Shown: one piece after another, positions 10,021-20,721 of the stretch
How the letters are laid out: each line of letters opens with the position of its first letter
How positions within the stretch are numbered: position 1 is the stretch's first letter
Assembly (NCBI RefSeq): GCF_029633865.1
Contig: NC_079219.1
Location: 50,171,008-50,235,007 of the forward strand
Source: Lampris incognitus
Lineage: Eukaryota; Chordata; Actinopteri; Lampriformes; Lampridae
Length of the DNA: 64,000 bases
Direction of reading: 5' to 3'
The notes under the pieces: model-generated
What the model saw: the letters and a program-made list of their open reading frames with translations, nothing else
What the model was told of the DNA's origin: nothing
Databases searched by the model: none
Made by a program: the position numbers and the translations under genes

Positions 10021-13000
10021 ATGAAGCAGGACGACGTTCACCACCAAGGACATGAAAACGCAAGAGCTGGTCTGAACCAAGAGTCCGGTCAGCAGGTAAA
10101 AACAGGCCAAGCCATTTTAAGTTAATTAATTTGTTTACTTTGCATATTTAATTTGAATAACTGCCTTTTTCCATTTTCACTCGTATAAGTCTAAATTATA
10201 TAAGGGTGTATGTTTCACTTAACGACTGAATGTCGGAAAACTTTGGACTGTATGTTTAAAACGTTAAAAAAAAAGAAGAAAAAACGGGCCAAGCCAGACA
10301 GATGCCAAGTAGTACCGGCTGCAGGCTGCATGTTGATTTAGCATTTTACCCCACAGGTCCAACCCCCAAACCAGTTAGCTCTTACTAATATCTGCACAAC
10401 AGCAGCAGTTATTGTGCATGTTGGCTCAGTGGAAAGCCTGGTTTATACTCCGTCACACGACGGCGACGCTGCCGCTCGTTTAAAATAACTGATCTAGCGT
10501 TACATGCTAACAACGCGACGCCATGTGACTAACCAACCTACATAGCCTCACGTTCATATTGAGGCGACAAGTCGCTGCAATCAAACGCGTTTGATTCCTA
10601 ATAAGCTTTGAACGAGCGTTTAGATTACTGTAGCAAGGCAATTTAACACTCACCGACATATTGCGAGTTTCTGCTTCCAGCCTCCTTTTTAACCCGGAAC
10701 CGGAAAAGGGAAAAGCTCAGGTGAATCGTAAAATTATGAATTTGGATTTTGGATAAATTACGAAAATAAATTCTGTAACGAACAAAGGCTTATAATATTA
10801 ACACGTTTTGTTCATCAAGATAATCCCCAAAAATCAACCCCCCTTTTTAACGAATTTTGAGCCACACAGGCAATTAATGGAAATTTGAAGCACACAATAG
10901 CTTCCAAATTAACAGTCGTGATTTTAACGGTCATAATTTGTGTCGGGACTCACCTGTTAAGACTTCATCTGTGATTTATGTGATTTATGATGTTTGTTTT
11001 TTCTTTCCCTTTTGTGTCTGTCCAACTGGGAGAGTACTGCTGGCGTCGTGTGTGGCTGCCGCTTCTCCCTCTCGTAGCCCCCCTTCCCATCCACCCCTGC
11101 ATGTCTGTGTTACGTTTATCTGTCGTCGTTTCACCCCGTTTATTGTAAAGCGACTTTGAGAATTAGAAAAGCGCTATATAAGATTGATTTATTATTATTA
11201 TCATTATTATTATTGTAGAACAAAACGTGAAACTCTCAGGCTTATGTTAAACGGTAATTATTTTCGGCATAAATCACTGTCAATCTACTGTGGGCGGGGC
11301 TGGACCTGTGGGCGGGGCTGAACGGCCAACTCTGCCTTCCCGCAGGCTGCAGGCATTACCTTCTCAACAAATGAGGGGGGAAATGAGACAGTTCTTGTAG
11401 TGATACTTACAGACTTCGTGTTTGCCACTGATGTGTTGAGCAGATCTAATCACAGATATTCACTGATATTTTCCATCTGTTGTGTAGCAAACAACAAAAC
11501 AAACAAACAACAAAAACAGCGTGGCTGCCGTCCGCCAGGCAATGGTGGAGTTAAATGCCGCTCTTTCTGCTACGAATGCCATGGAGCAAGACGTGGAATC
11601 AGTCATCCTGGAAAAAGATGTGCTCCTGCTGAGAGACACCACCCCGAGGGAGCAGGAGTTACAAACTGCTGCCATGATGAAAATGAAGGCTCTTGAGGAG
11701 CAGGTGGAACTCCTCATTGACGAGCTTTCCCGAGGGGAGCAACACAAAGAAAAGATGGCGGCTGCACTCCTCCAGGCAGAGGAGGAGTTAAGTGCCGCTC
11801 TATCTGCCAAGAAGGCCATGGAGCAAGGAAAAGAGTCAAGCCGCCTGGACAAAGATGAGCTCCTGCAGCAGGTGGAGGCTGTGCGAAGAGATGCCACCCT
11901 GCAGAGAGACACGGCCCTGAAGGTGGAACATTTACTTCAAATTGCTGACATGGAGCTTGGTGGTAGGGTGGAGAGGCTGGAACGCCATGCTGACGAGGTT
12001 TTTCAGACTAACGAAAAGATGGCGGCCGCCCTTGTCAAGGCAGAGGAGGAGTTGAATGTTGCTCTTTCCGCCAAGGAAGCCATGGAGCGAGAAAAGGAGT
12101 CACTCCTGCTGCAGCAGGTGGCGGCCATACAGAGAGATGCTGCTTTGCAGAGAGACACTGCCCTGAAGGAGCAGGAGTTACACACTGCTGCCATGGTGAA
12201 AATTAACGCTCTGGAGGAGCAGTTAGAACTCCTCACTGCCGAGCTTTCCCAAGGGGAGCAACACAAACAAAAGATGGCGGCTGCACTCATCCAGGCAGAG
12301 GAGGAGTTAAATGCCGCTCTTTCTGCCAAGAAGGCCATGGAGCAAGGAAAAGCGTCAATCCTCCTGGACAAAGACGAGCTCCTGCAGCAGGTGGAGGCTA
12401 TGCAAAGAGATGCCACCCTGCAGAAAGACACAGCCCAGAAGCTGGAACATTTACTTCAAATTGCTGACATGGAGCTTGGTGGTAGGGTGGAGAGGCTGGA
12501 ACGCTATGCTGACGAGGTTTTTCAGACCAACGAAAAGATGGCGGCCGCCCTTGTCGAAGCAGAGGAGGAGTTGAATGTTGTTCTTTGTGACAAGGAGGCC
12601 ATGTGGAGACACGCCACCCTGAAGGAGCAGGAGTTAAATGCCGCTCTTTCCGCCAAGGAAGCCATGGATCAAGAAAAGGAGTCACTCCTGCTGCACAGAG
12701 ACGTGCTCCTGCAGCAGGTGGCGGCCGTACAGAGAGACACCGCCTTGCAGAGAGAAACCGCCCTGAAAGAGCAGGAGTTACGAACTGCTGCCATGGCGAA
12801 AATTAAGGTTCTGGAGGAACTGGTGGAACTCCTCACTGACGAGCTTTCCCGACGGGAGGAAAGCAAAGGACATTTTGTGGCTGCCCTCCTCCAGGCAGAG
12901 GAAGCGATAAATGCAACTCTTTCTGCCAACGAGGCCATGGAACGAGAACGGGAGTCCATCCTTCTGGACAGAGACATGCTCCTTCAGCAGGTGAAGGCCC

Positions 13001-13552
13001 TGCAGAGAGACACTGCCCTCGAGGAGCAGGAGGAAAAAGTCCTCCTGGCCAAGAAAGAAAAGGACAGCTCCATGGATAGCAGGACAGAATATAGAGACAG
13101 GTATGTTCACTGTGTTTCTAGTGGTAGTTGGAAGAAACGGTGTACATTATACACAAGTATACAACATTGTCATGTGTATCAGTGAAATGGATCAAATAAG
13201 TTTGATGTAATGTCAGACAATCAGTGTACAGCAGTAACACAAATTGTAGTGTATTGACAGTAGAGTGACAAGTTTTGTATTTCACAGAGCTTCATCTAAA
13301 ACCTGCCAGGGAAAGGACTCCTCCAAGCAGAAAGAGGAGGCAGCCAAAGAAAAAAAATCCTCCCCTGATCAGAATGCACAGGAGGCCAAGGTAGAAACAC
13401 CCTCCCCTGATGAAGTTGAGGAGACCAGGGCAGGAACATTCTCCCCCAACGAAGATGAAGAGGCTGGGGTAGGAAGAGAGCATAAAGTTAAGCGCAAGAA
13501 GGGCCGTCTCCAGCGCTTCTTTGAGAGGCTGAGGAGGATTGTTCGCCGCTGA
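10021..13552 (+). CDS. Uncharacterised repetitive coiled-coil protein, three exons (10021-10095, 11488-13100, 13288-13552)
   Basis: I do not recognise this gene. The ATG at 10021 has A at -3. Exon 1 encodes 25 residues and ends in phase 0 at CAG/GTAAAA. The acceptor TGTTGTGTAG (ending 11487) opens exon 2 in phase 0. Exon 2 ends in phase 2 at ACAG/GTATGT (13101), and the acceptor ATTTCACAG (13287) restores the frame to the stop at 13550-13552. All phases agree, giving about 650 residues. Exon 2 is a long charged coiled coil built from motifs such as EEELNAALSAK.AME, DELLQQVEA and MAAALLQAEEE, in a repeat of about 173-200 residues. Exon 3 is acidic and Ser/Pro-rich and ends in a very basic tail (KVKRKKGRLQRFF). 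No signal peptide or membrane segment is seen, so a cytoplasmic or nuclear scaffold is possible. No poly(A) signal is obvious. Confidence 0.6.
11010..11216 (+). mobile_element. LINE (L2-like) 3' tail in intron 1
   Basis: The segment ends with TTGTAAAGCGACTTTGAG and GAAAAGCGCTATATAAG followed by (ATT)n, the typical 3' end of L2-type LINEs in fish. It lies wholly inside intron 1 of the coiled-coil gene and does not touch the splice sites. Confidence 0.55.
11722..13050 (+). repeat. Intragenic coding repeats in exon 2
   Basis: A unit starting GAGCTTTCCCGAGGGG at 11722 recurs at 12241 (period 519 bp, 173 codons) and at 12841 (period 600 bp, the second unit being about 27 codons longer). The first two units are nearly identical over stretches such as GGAGCTTGGTGGTAGGG at 11952 and 12471. 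The third is partial. Every period is a multiple of three, so the duplications kept the frame. Confidence 0.8.
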
Positions 13553-14059
13553 TGTTCCTCCACTGTTGAAAATGGTACCAGAGCATCTGGGCCCAGACCA
13601 ACAGGCTTAAGGACAGTTTTCACCCACAAGCCATAAGATCCGTGTCCGAAATCACTCCCTACTCACTTGTAGTCTTGTCCGACTGTATGGCGAGAATCGC
13701 TATACTCTACATAGTGGACTCAAACTATCCCACAATGCATCGTGAAAAGTGGTATACAGCTGATGGTCACTAACCAAGCACTATATATAGTTTTTCCCAG
13801 ACTACAAGTCACACCGGAGTATAAGTCCTACTCAGCAAAAAATGTATTGTTGCGAGGAAAAAAACACAAGTTGCTTTGGTGTATAAGTCACATTTCTATG
13901 GTGCTACTCTCTCAGGAGTTTATCCTCCTTGAATCAAAGGCCACAGATATCAGGATACGGAAACTCCTCACAAGGCACAGAGGGTTGCACTCGAAGTCCA
14001 TTAGCGTGAGACTATGATAAACGAAAAGATGGGGGGCAGAGGGGTTAGTGAGTGTCAGG
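13553..14059. other. Region after the coiled-coil gene
   Basis: No gene seen. Around 13800-13900 there are imperfect repeats of a TATAAGTC.CA motif (ACAAGTCACACC, TATAAGTCACATT) such as occur in dispersed fish DNA transposon ends. I see no AATAAA between 13553 and 13800, so the 3' end of the gene is undefined. Confidence 0.35.
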
Positions 14060-14318
14060 ACCACTGTTTATCCTCTTCCAATGTTGCATTCTGTAAATTG
14101 TATGAACACAACATCCATTGCACGTTGTCCGTCTTGGGAGAGAGATCCCTCCTCTGTTGCTCTCCCTGAGGTTTCTTCCTATTTTTTCTCCCTGTTAAAG
14201 GGTTTTTTTTTTAGGGAGTTGTTCCTTATCCGATGAGAGGGTCTAAGGACAGGATGTTGTGTTGCTGTAAAGTCCACTGACACAAATTTATAATTTGTGA
14301 TATTGAGCTATACAAATA
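14060..14318 (+). mobile_element. LINE (Rex1-like) 3' tail, copy 2
   Basis: The stretch contains TATCCTCTTCCAATGTTG, GAGAGAGATCCCTCCTCTG, a CTCCCTGTTAAAGGG block and a final GAGCTATACAAATAATGAAT. It is collinear with the tails at 3590-3836 and 17530-17805. It is 5'-truncated and carries no coding part. Confidence 0.7.
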
Positions 14319-14363
14319 ATGAATACATCAGGAAGAGCACCCCTCAGGATGAACTGCTGAGTG

Positions 14364-14365
<2 letters not shown>

Positions 14366-14395
<30 letters not shown>
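14366..14395. repeat. (TA)n microsatellite
   Basis: Uninterrupted TA dinucleotides over about 28 bp. Confidence 0.9.
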
Positions 14396-14763
14396 CCAGA
14401 GTCAAGTACATTCTTTATGAGACAATACAAGCCTGGTTCATGCCATAAGCAATCATCAGCTGTCAATTAGCTGATCACTGCCTGCCCTTCCAACTGTGCT
14501 GTCCACCGAAAATGTCCACCTTGAATAGTAGAAACAAATTGGCCATCAGCTGTAAACACTAAAAAAAATATCTTCTTTGTAACTACAAATAAAATCTCTT
14601 TATTATTCTCTCACCCCCCTCCCCATTAGATGATACACGTGTGACATTTATTAGATGTATTTTTTTATATTTTAACTGCCTGCCCTTCCAATTGTGCTGT
14701 CCACCGAAATCAGGAGCATGACATGGGGCAACATATACAGTGTTTTTTCTTTGTTGAATCACA

Positions 14764-14956
14764 TTAGCAGCTGTTGAGTGTGCAACGCATGAAACAAGCT
14801 TGCACTGCTTTGTATTAAAAGTTTTTTTTCCTACGTCTATATTGATATTCCACTCGTTTGTTGAGCACTTATTATAAAGATAGATGTAGGGGAAAAAAAC
14901 TTTAATTCATAGTAGTACAAGCCTGTTTCATGTGCCACGCACACATTAGCTGCTAA
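14764..14956. repeat. Long imperfect inverted repeat (foldback)
   Basis: The arm 14764-14841 (starting TTAGCAGCTG, containing CATGAAACAAGCTTG and GTTTTTTTTCCTACG) pairs with 14879-14956 read in reverse, at roughly 80% identity around a 37-nt loop. A third, degenerate arm occurs near 14415-14465 (ACAAGCCTGGTTCATG). No ORF. It could be a foldback MITE. Confidence 0.7.
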
Positions 14957-15094
14957 GGTGGTTAAACAACAAAGAAGATAGAAGACACAGCCAATAAATG
15001 CCATGCTGCCCTGCGCCACGCCCCTAGTTACAGTGCACAGCAACCAATGAGAGGAGAGGAAACGTTTCAAAAATAACTACAGAATCATTACAAC

Positions 15095-15320
15095 CAATAT
15101 GGGGGGGGGGGGGACTGGGGCTCGTTTTGAAAAAGCATGGACTTAAAAGGGCCGGGGCACTGTTGAAAAAGCATACATTCAAAATATAACAAAATACCAT
15201 CCAGTGGGGTACTTTACATATATCATACAGTGGAGTGGGGCTGGAGCACAGTTGAAAGAGCAGACGTTTGAAATATAACATCTATAAAGATCATCACATG
15301 TATATCAGCTAATGGGGGGG
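15095..15320. repeat. Degenerate minisatellite with G-runs
   Basis: Two loosely repeated blocks share GGGGC.GG.GCAC.GTTGAAA.AGCA and AAATATAAC, at about 15150-15190 and 15236-15280. They are bounded by poly-G runs at 15100-15112 and 15314-15323. No gene is present. Confidence 0.4.
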
Positions 15321-16541
15321 GGGGAGGGATAATAAAGACAATGGCTTGTTTATAATGGCAAAGCAGATATTTTTTTGTGTCTACAGCTGGTGGCCAGTTC
15401 ATTTCTGCTATTCAAGGTAGACCTTACAGGCTTGCAAATAATAAAGCACTTCTCTGCCAAGAATAGATTGTCTTTTTTTTACAACAAATTGTTCTTTATT
15501 CTTGATTATTTCTTTTTTTATATACTATAAAAATGGTTAGACATCACTCTGGAACTGCAGGGAGGTGTAATGGCTTAATATGAGAAAAGACGGGAGTCCA
15601 CATAACACAAAATATGGATCCTCTAAGTGTATGTCTAATTTTTTCCAGCTTTATGCAATTTAAAACAGCTTTAATCCAGAGAGCATGGGAAGGGGGTGCC
15701 AGAGATGTCCATCTAAGTAAGATCAATTGTCTCGCCAAAAGGGTGACAAAGGCAACTATGTCCATTTTGGTCAGTCGTAATGTGGGTGAGGCAACCCCAA
15801 ATAGGGCGATGAGTGGGTCTGGTTCAATTTGTGCCGCCTATTTCAGAGAGTGTGTTAAATATGTCTTCCCAAAAACCAACAAGAGATGGGCAACCCCAAA
15901 ACATATGAACATGATTTGCAGGAGATTGGTTACACCTTACACAGTTAGGGCTAACATCTTTGTAAATTTTTGATAAACTTGCTTTGGTCCAGTGAGGCCT
16001 GTGAATGAGTTTGCATTAGATGAGGCTGTGTCGGGCACAGATAGAGGAGGTGTGTACCTTTCTGAGTGCCTCTACCCATAATTCGTCAGATATTTCCTCA
16101 CCCAGTTCTACCTCCCATGAAGATTTAATATTGTTTAATGAGGTGGCCTGTAGAGAACAAATTTGTCTATAGGCTAATGTCAGGGTACTTTTTAGAGTAG
16201 GAAAGGGGGTAAGAAAAGTGTCAAAACTGTGTGTCACCAGCAACAGCGGGGAATCGAGGATATATGCTGCAGATATAACTCTGGATCTGCAAGTACCTAA
16301 AAAAATGATGTCTGGGAAGCCCGAATTTGGTTGAGAGTTGCTCAAATGTAGGAAATGTCTTATTAATATATGAACCTTTTAATACCAAAACTAGACCACA
16401 TTGAGAAGGCACTGTCCACCATAGATGGGGGAAAAGCCGGAATTGAAGCCACCGGGGCATCAAAAGAAGTTGTCTGAAACCCAAAATGGCGTCTAAATTG
16501 GTTCCAGATCCTCAATGTTGTTTTGACACATACATTTTTAG

Positions 16542-17357
16542 CAGTGATTAAAGTGGGCCGGAGCTACCCGGATCCCGACACCGGCACTTCCCCTCCTCCC
16601 CCAAGGCAACCGGAGCTGAGATCCGGCACTCTGTAAACAGGAGTAATTTCAACCTTTTTGTCACAGTAAAATTTAAAACAAAAAACATGATGCAGCCAAT
16701 TCACAAGCATTACAAAATAAATCGCAAATAAAGTCGTTCTTCTATTTTTATACTACTTTACTTTTTCTAAAAGTTTGAATGATATCGCGTCCTCACGTGA
16801 CCCGCACCTGCCTGCTGTCTGGCTTCACCAGACTTGACATCAAAAGAGACTGGCTTCACACTCACGGGTCAGGGTCAGTTCACCGCACCAGGCAGACAAG
16901 ACTCGAGAGAGCGTCAACCTGCTACCTGCACTATTATCTTGGATTGGGGGGCATAAAGAGTGAGTATCTTCAGTGTATTTCCAATAGTATTTCCAATAGT
17001 TTTGTCTAGCTCTGCTGTGGTTTTCATTCAAGCGAACGTAACGTTAGCTAGCTAGCTAACTAGCTATCTTCCACCCGGTAACGTTGTTAGCTAGTTGCTG
17101 ACGTTGCTGGCTAGTTGTTTGAATGCTGCTAGGCAAGCTAACTATCGGTAGCGTCCGGTAACGTTACCGGTAGCTAGCTAGTTATGTTTGTCCAACCTTA
17201 GCTCTGGCCATGCAATATTTTCATTCAAATAACTAACTAGCTAGCAAACGTTAGCTACCGGTAGCTATTATTAGCTAACAATGCTGTCACTCCCGCACTT
17301 TTGCCCACCTCTCTAATACAGAGATCCCCCACTTACCAAATCCCACTTTAACCCCTG
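16542..17357. mobile_element. 816-bp non-autonomous hAT-like element with 8-bp TSD
   Basis: The left end is CAGTGATTAAAGTGGGC, and the right end read inward is CAGGGGTTAAAGTGGGA, so TIRs of about 16 bp with two mismatches. ATTTTTAG occurs on both sides (16534-16541, 17358-17365), a perfect 8-bp target duplication as hAT transposases make. The interior has no transposase; it holds a CG-rich left part and a GTTAGCTAGC-rich stretch at 17040-17280. Confidence 0.88.
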
Positions 17358-17529
17358 ATTTTTAGTGAAGAAGTGATGAGGGCCTGTAATGGAAGAGTGA
17401 GCGAGGGAAGACAATGATGCCGGTGCGCATGAGGCGGCCTCCATCTCTAGCCAAACTGGGGGTGTGGATATTTCTTTGCTCCGCAACCAGAACTGAATAA
17501 TCATGAGATTAGCAGCCCAGTAGTAGGAC

Positions 17530-17805
17530 CTGGATTCTGTTATCCTCTTTCAATGTTGTATTGTGTAAATTATGTAAACACAAAATCCATTGCACATTGT
17601 CCGTCTTGGGAGAGAGATCCCGTCTCTGTTGCTCTCCCCGAGGTTTCTTCCTATTTTTTCTCCCTGTTTAAGGGTTGTTTTTTTTAGGGAGTTGTTCCTT
17701 ATCTAATGAGAGGGTCTAAGGACAGGATGTTGTGTTGCTGTTAAACCCACTGAGGCAAATTATTAATTTGTGATATTGGGTTATACAAATAAAATTGACT
17801 TGTCT
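17530..17805 (+). mobile_element. LINE (Rex1-like) 3' tail, copy 3
   Basis: Collinear with 14060-14318: TGTTATCCTCTTTCAATG, GAGAGAGATCCCGTCTC, CTCCCTGTTTAAGG, and an end at GGTTATACAAATAAAATTGAC. It is inserted antisense into the L1 ORF2 between the LLQRPK and YYWAANL segments. Confidence 0.75.
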
Positions 17806-18591
17806 TTACTTGACCTGAAATCTGGTAGCGCTAGGCCTCCGTCTGACTTGGGCCTCTGCAAAAGCTGTTTTCGCATCCTAGGAGACTTTCCATCCCATAT
17901 AAAAGGTCAAATTAGGCCATCAATCTTTTCAAAAAACTTATCGGGAAGAGAAATCAGTAGGCATTGAAAGCGATATAGGAATTTAGGGAGGGTGTTCATT
18001 TTAATAGAATTAATTCTTGCAACTAAAGAGAGGTGCAGCAATGACCACCGTTCCAAATCGTCCTTAGTTCGGGTTAAAAGGGGGACAAAGTTGGCCTGAA
18101 AGAGGTTTTCAAGTCTGTTTGTGACATGTACACCGAGATAGGTAAAAGTATTATAAACCGTTTTAAATTGACAGTTATGTAGAGAGAACATTTTTGCAGC
18201 CACATTAAGCGGCATCAATTCACTTTTACTAAAATTCAGTTTATACCCTGATAAGTAACCGAAGGATGTGAAAGTGGCAAGGGCTGAGGCCTGCGGGGAC
18301 AGAAACAGAAAGGTTGGATATATATAACAATAAATCATCTGCATATAAAGACAGTTTGTGTTCTTGTCCGTGTCTAATTAGACCTTTAATGAGAGGATTG
18401 GAGAGAAGTTTTATTGCCAGGGGTTCTATTGCGAGGGCAAATTGCAAGATTGACCTGAGGGTAACTGATGAACAAATTAAATGTGTTAAAGAGCTAACCC
18501 AGGGACAGGCAAAATCTAAGCTTTGGCTATAATTCAAGGCAGGACATATCTCCTCATCAACATTAAAATCTTGCTTTAGGACAAATATCAA

Positions 18592-19161
18592 GTGCCCTTC
18601 TCAAAGCCTGATCAAGAAAATGTGCTACCCTCATATAGTTTCACTACTGAGGCAATAAGATGGGGATGCACCCATGAAAAAGTGGCACTTGATGCATATA
18701 AAGATATAATGGCTACAAAACATACAATATTTCAAGTAAAGGATTGTGGCTTTGTGATTTCAAAGGATCCACCGTTCATGGGTGTCTCCCCAGATGGAAC
18801 CACATATTGTTTTTGTTGTGGGATTGGTTCATTTGAAATAAAGTGCCCTTTTTGCATACATGACTCAAGCATTGAAGCCGGCCTAAAAAAGAAAAACTTT
18901 TGCCTTGTTGAGTGTAGTGGTGGTATGCAATTATCAAGATCTCATGCATATTATTATTGCCAGGTACAGAGCAATCTGTATAAAGAAGCCGTCTTTGGAG
19001 ATTTTGTCTTGTGGACAGAGAAAGATGTATTTATTGAAAGAAGCCTGCCCGATAAAGAGATGTGGAAAACGACTGTTGCTGAAGCATCTTCATTTTTTAA
19101 GACCTGCCTACTACCAGAACTTGTAGCTATAAGTACTTTACAAGGAAAGTTTGAAACCTAA
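18592..19161 (+). pseudogene. YqaJ-like nuclease of ISL2EU-like transposon (5'-truncated)
   Basis: A 189-codon open frame includes TEAIRWGCTHEKVALDAY (the conserved G-x-x-HE-x-x-A of YqaJ/lambda-exonuclease folds), GVSPDGTTYC (the Asp of the active site) and EIKCPF (the E-x-K motif). YFCQVQSNLY-like text near 18955 supplies the conserved Gln. The catalytic set is therefore readable. The full protein normally has an N-terminal SWIM zinc finger, which is missing. In copy 2 of this transposon only that N-terminal part survives (32047-32316). The predicted function is a DNA exonuclease helping transposition; the actual role in these elements is not established as far as I know. The open frame may be expressed only as a fragment. 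Confidence 0.7.
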
Positions 19162-19162
19162 T

Positions 19163-20590
19163 TTATTCTGTAAGAACTATGCTATTGCAGGTATTTGATA
19201 AGGCACAAGCAACCAAAGCAATTTTATCAATTGTTGTTGCACCATTAACATCTTTTGTAGTTACATGGTCTGTTGGAAGGATAGACTGCAGAATTCTGTA
19301 TTTTCTACATACAAGTCCAGCCACTCTCTCAATGTGAATCCTTACAGAGGCAATTTTTCTTGTACTCTCCATATCATGTGCAGCAAGTTGTTTCTTCCCT
19401 CTGGGATTTTAACTTCTCCATAATAAAGGGCAACACTTTCTTCAATATTAAATCTCCTATCTGCAAGAATGACATCACCTGGGAGTAGATTATCCAGCAG
19501 TCCACAATTTTCAGTGATGAATTTATCACTGGCTCTTCCACCCCATGCCTTAGAGATGAATGTTATAACTCCTTGTGCAGAAATTCCAATCAAAAATGTT
19601 ACGGTATTGTGATGCTTATATGTTGAAAATGTTTTTACCCTTGCAAGTAAACTCAAAGGTTTCTCCACAAAAACATCAAAGCAGTCTATCACTACTGTCA
19701 CTTTGGTCCATCAATGCTGTCGAAATGTAAGTGGTGTTGTTTTCCATATTTCTTCTCTTTCTGGCCATCTAATCAAAAATGAAAACCTAAAAAAGGCAAT
19801 GTCTAGCATCCGTAGGAATATTCTTGATATGGTAGACTTGGATAAATCGAATTTGTATGCTATATCTTCGACAGACAGATTAAGCCTCAGTCGCAGTAAA
19901 AGGACCATCAACTGCTGAAATTTTGTCAATAAAGAACTCTGTGCTAAAGGTATATATGGCTCAAAAGGCTAAATACTGAAGACAGGGTGAGAAAAGTTGG
20001 AGCCCTGTGTATACTGCAATTTTTTTGTCATCTTCCTTCAATCATTCTTCAGTAAAGGATAACTTATCAAGCTTTGCTACCGCATTTTCATACCTTCTTT
20101 CCAAGTCATAAATCTCCTCACAGGTCATATCAGTTTGACAAGAAACGTCCTCCTTGGTTACCAATGTGGTTTCGATATATCCGTCCTTATCGTTCGGTAA
20201 CTTGACAGGGGTCTGATTGCCTTCATCTTGGTTTGCCTGATGTTGCTTCCGTTTTTGACCTCTAATGATTCTTTTAAGTGATGAATCTGCAGGAGGCCTG
20301 AATTTGTTGTGTCCCAAGTTTAAAGTAGGTGCCCAGTCTTTGTTCGCCTTGTGGAAAAGAGCAGCTGGTTTCCCGGAGACGAAGTGATCTGAACAAACTC
20401 TGGTGTTGGTTTGCTTCTCCATGGTCAAATCTGATCTGCTATTCCGAGCCAACCAGACAGCTCGTATCTCTACTGAAATTAATTTTGTATCTTCACCGTG
20501 ATGTGTGATAACTTTTGGTAATCTGAACAAAGATTTCTTGTCACTTCCAATTCTGTTTGAACACGCAACGACTGTAAAAAAGTTTACCAT
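19163..20590 (-). pseudogene. THAP-domain DDE transposase of ISL2EU-like transposon, copy 1
   Basis: The ATG at 20590 starts a THAP zinc finger: MVNFFTVVACSNR, LFRLPKV, WLAR, then RVCSDHF and DWAPTL. The first of the four zinc ligands appears as Phe instead of Cys at residue 5, while the second Cys and the C-x2-H pair are present. A coiled segment ends at a stop near 20042. After stops and a frame change the helix-turn-helix follows (LNLSVEDIAYKFDLSKSTISRIF, 19929-19711). The DDE core has [17 protein letters not shown] and RIHIERV for the three acidic positions. A THAP-HTH-DDE order of about 450-500 residues is normal; here it is in at least four pieces. It is inactive. Confidence 0.8.
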
Positions 20591-20663
20591 GATTAATGAA
20601 CTCCTTTTGATCGGGTAGGCTTATGACCTAAAACGATAGGAACTAATTCGAAGAATTTTTCCT

Positions 20664-20721
20664 ACTCCTGTCAGAGCCAGGTACTTAAGTTTACTCCTGT
20701 CAGAGCCAGGTACTTAAAGTT
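20664..20721. repeat. 29-bp tandem duplication
   Basis: ACTCCTGTCAGAGCCAGG starts at 20664 and again at 20693, two units of 29 bp, upstream of the THAP transposase start. Confidence 0.85.

Larger units (their letters stand above)
15544..18420 (-). pseudogene. L1 ORF2 fragments (RT to C-terminus)
   Basis: The minus strand encodes the RT palm with LSLYADDLLLY (YADD, near 18345) preceded by FALAIEPLA. The RT thumb and connection follow (GYKLNFSKSELMPL, FTYLGVHV, KMNTLPKFLYRFQ), then the LLQRPKSDGGLALP segment near 17860, and YYWAANL at 17530 after the inserted LINE tail. Next come TLRIWNQFRRHFGF after the hAT-like insertion, the Cys/His region near 15930, and a C-terminus ending in LEKIRHTLRGS. 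This order is that of fish L1 ORF2. Several frame changes make it non-coding. Removing each insertion would restore collinearity, so the insertions postdate the L1. Confidence 0.8.
15472..18591 (-). mobile_element. L1-type LINE, minus strand, interrupted by two insertions
   Basis: ORF2 fragments run from about 18420 down to 15544. A poly(A) signal (AATAAA on the minus strand near 15496) and an A8 tail close the element at about 15472. A hAT-like element (16542-17357) and a Rex1-like LINE tail (17530-17805) lie inside it. The 5' part, with endonuclease and early RT, is missing or scrambled above 18420. Confidence 0.8.

Noticed and set aside
11400-11696. Alternative frame starting at the acceptor-like CAG at 11517-11519
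   Set aside because: It gives a Cys-rich peptide that stops at 11696. The TAG acceptor at 11487 instead keeps phase 0 with exon 1 and opens the 537-codon frame.
11460-12977. Long minus-strand ORFs (about 150, 142 and 102 codons) opposite exon 2 of the coiled-coil gene
   Set aside because: They mirror the repetitive plus-strand coding sequence, are rich in Ser/Cys/Arg as expected for antisense of coiled-coil codons, and contain no domain or promoter.
14366-14395. (TA)n as an origin or cruciform signal
   Set aside because: A plain dinucleotide microsatellite with no supporting elements.
18592-19161. YqaJ frame as prophage or viral recombinase contamination
   Set aside because: It lies between fish L1 fragments and converges with a THAP transposase; the context fits a eukaryotic ISL2EU-like transposon.
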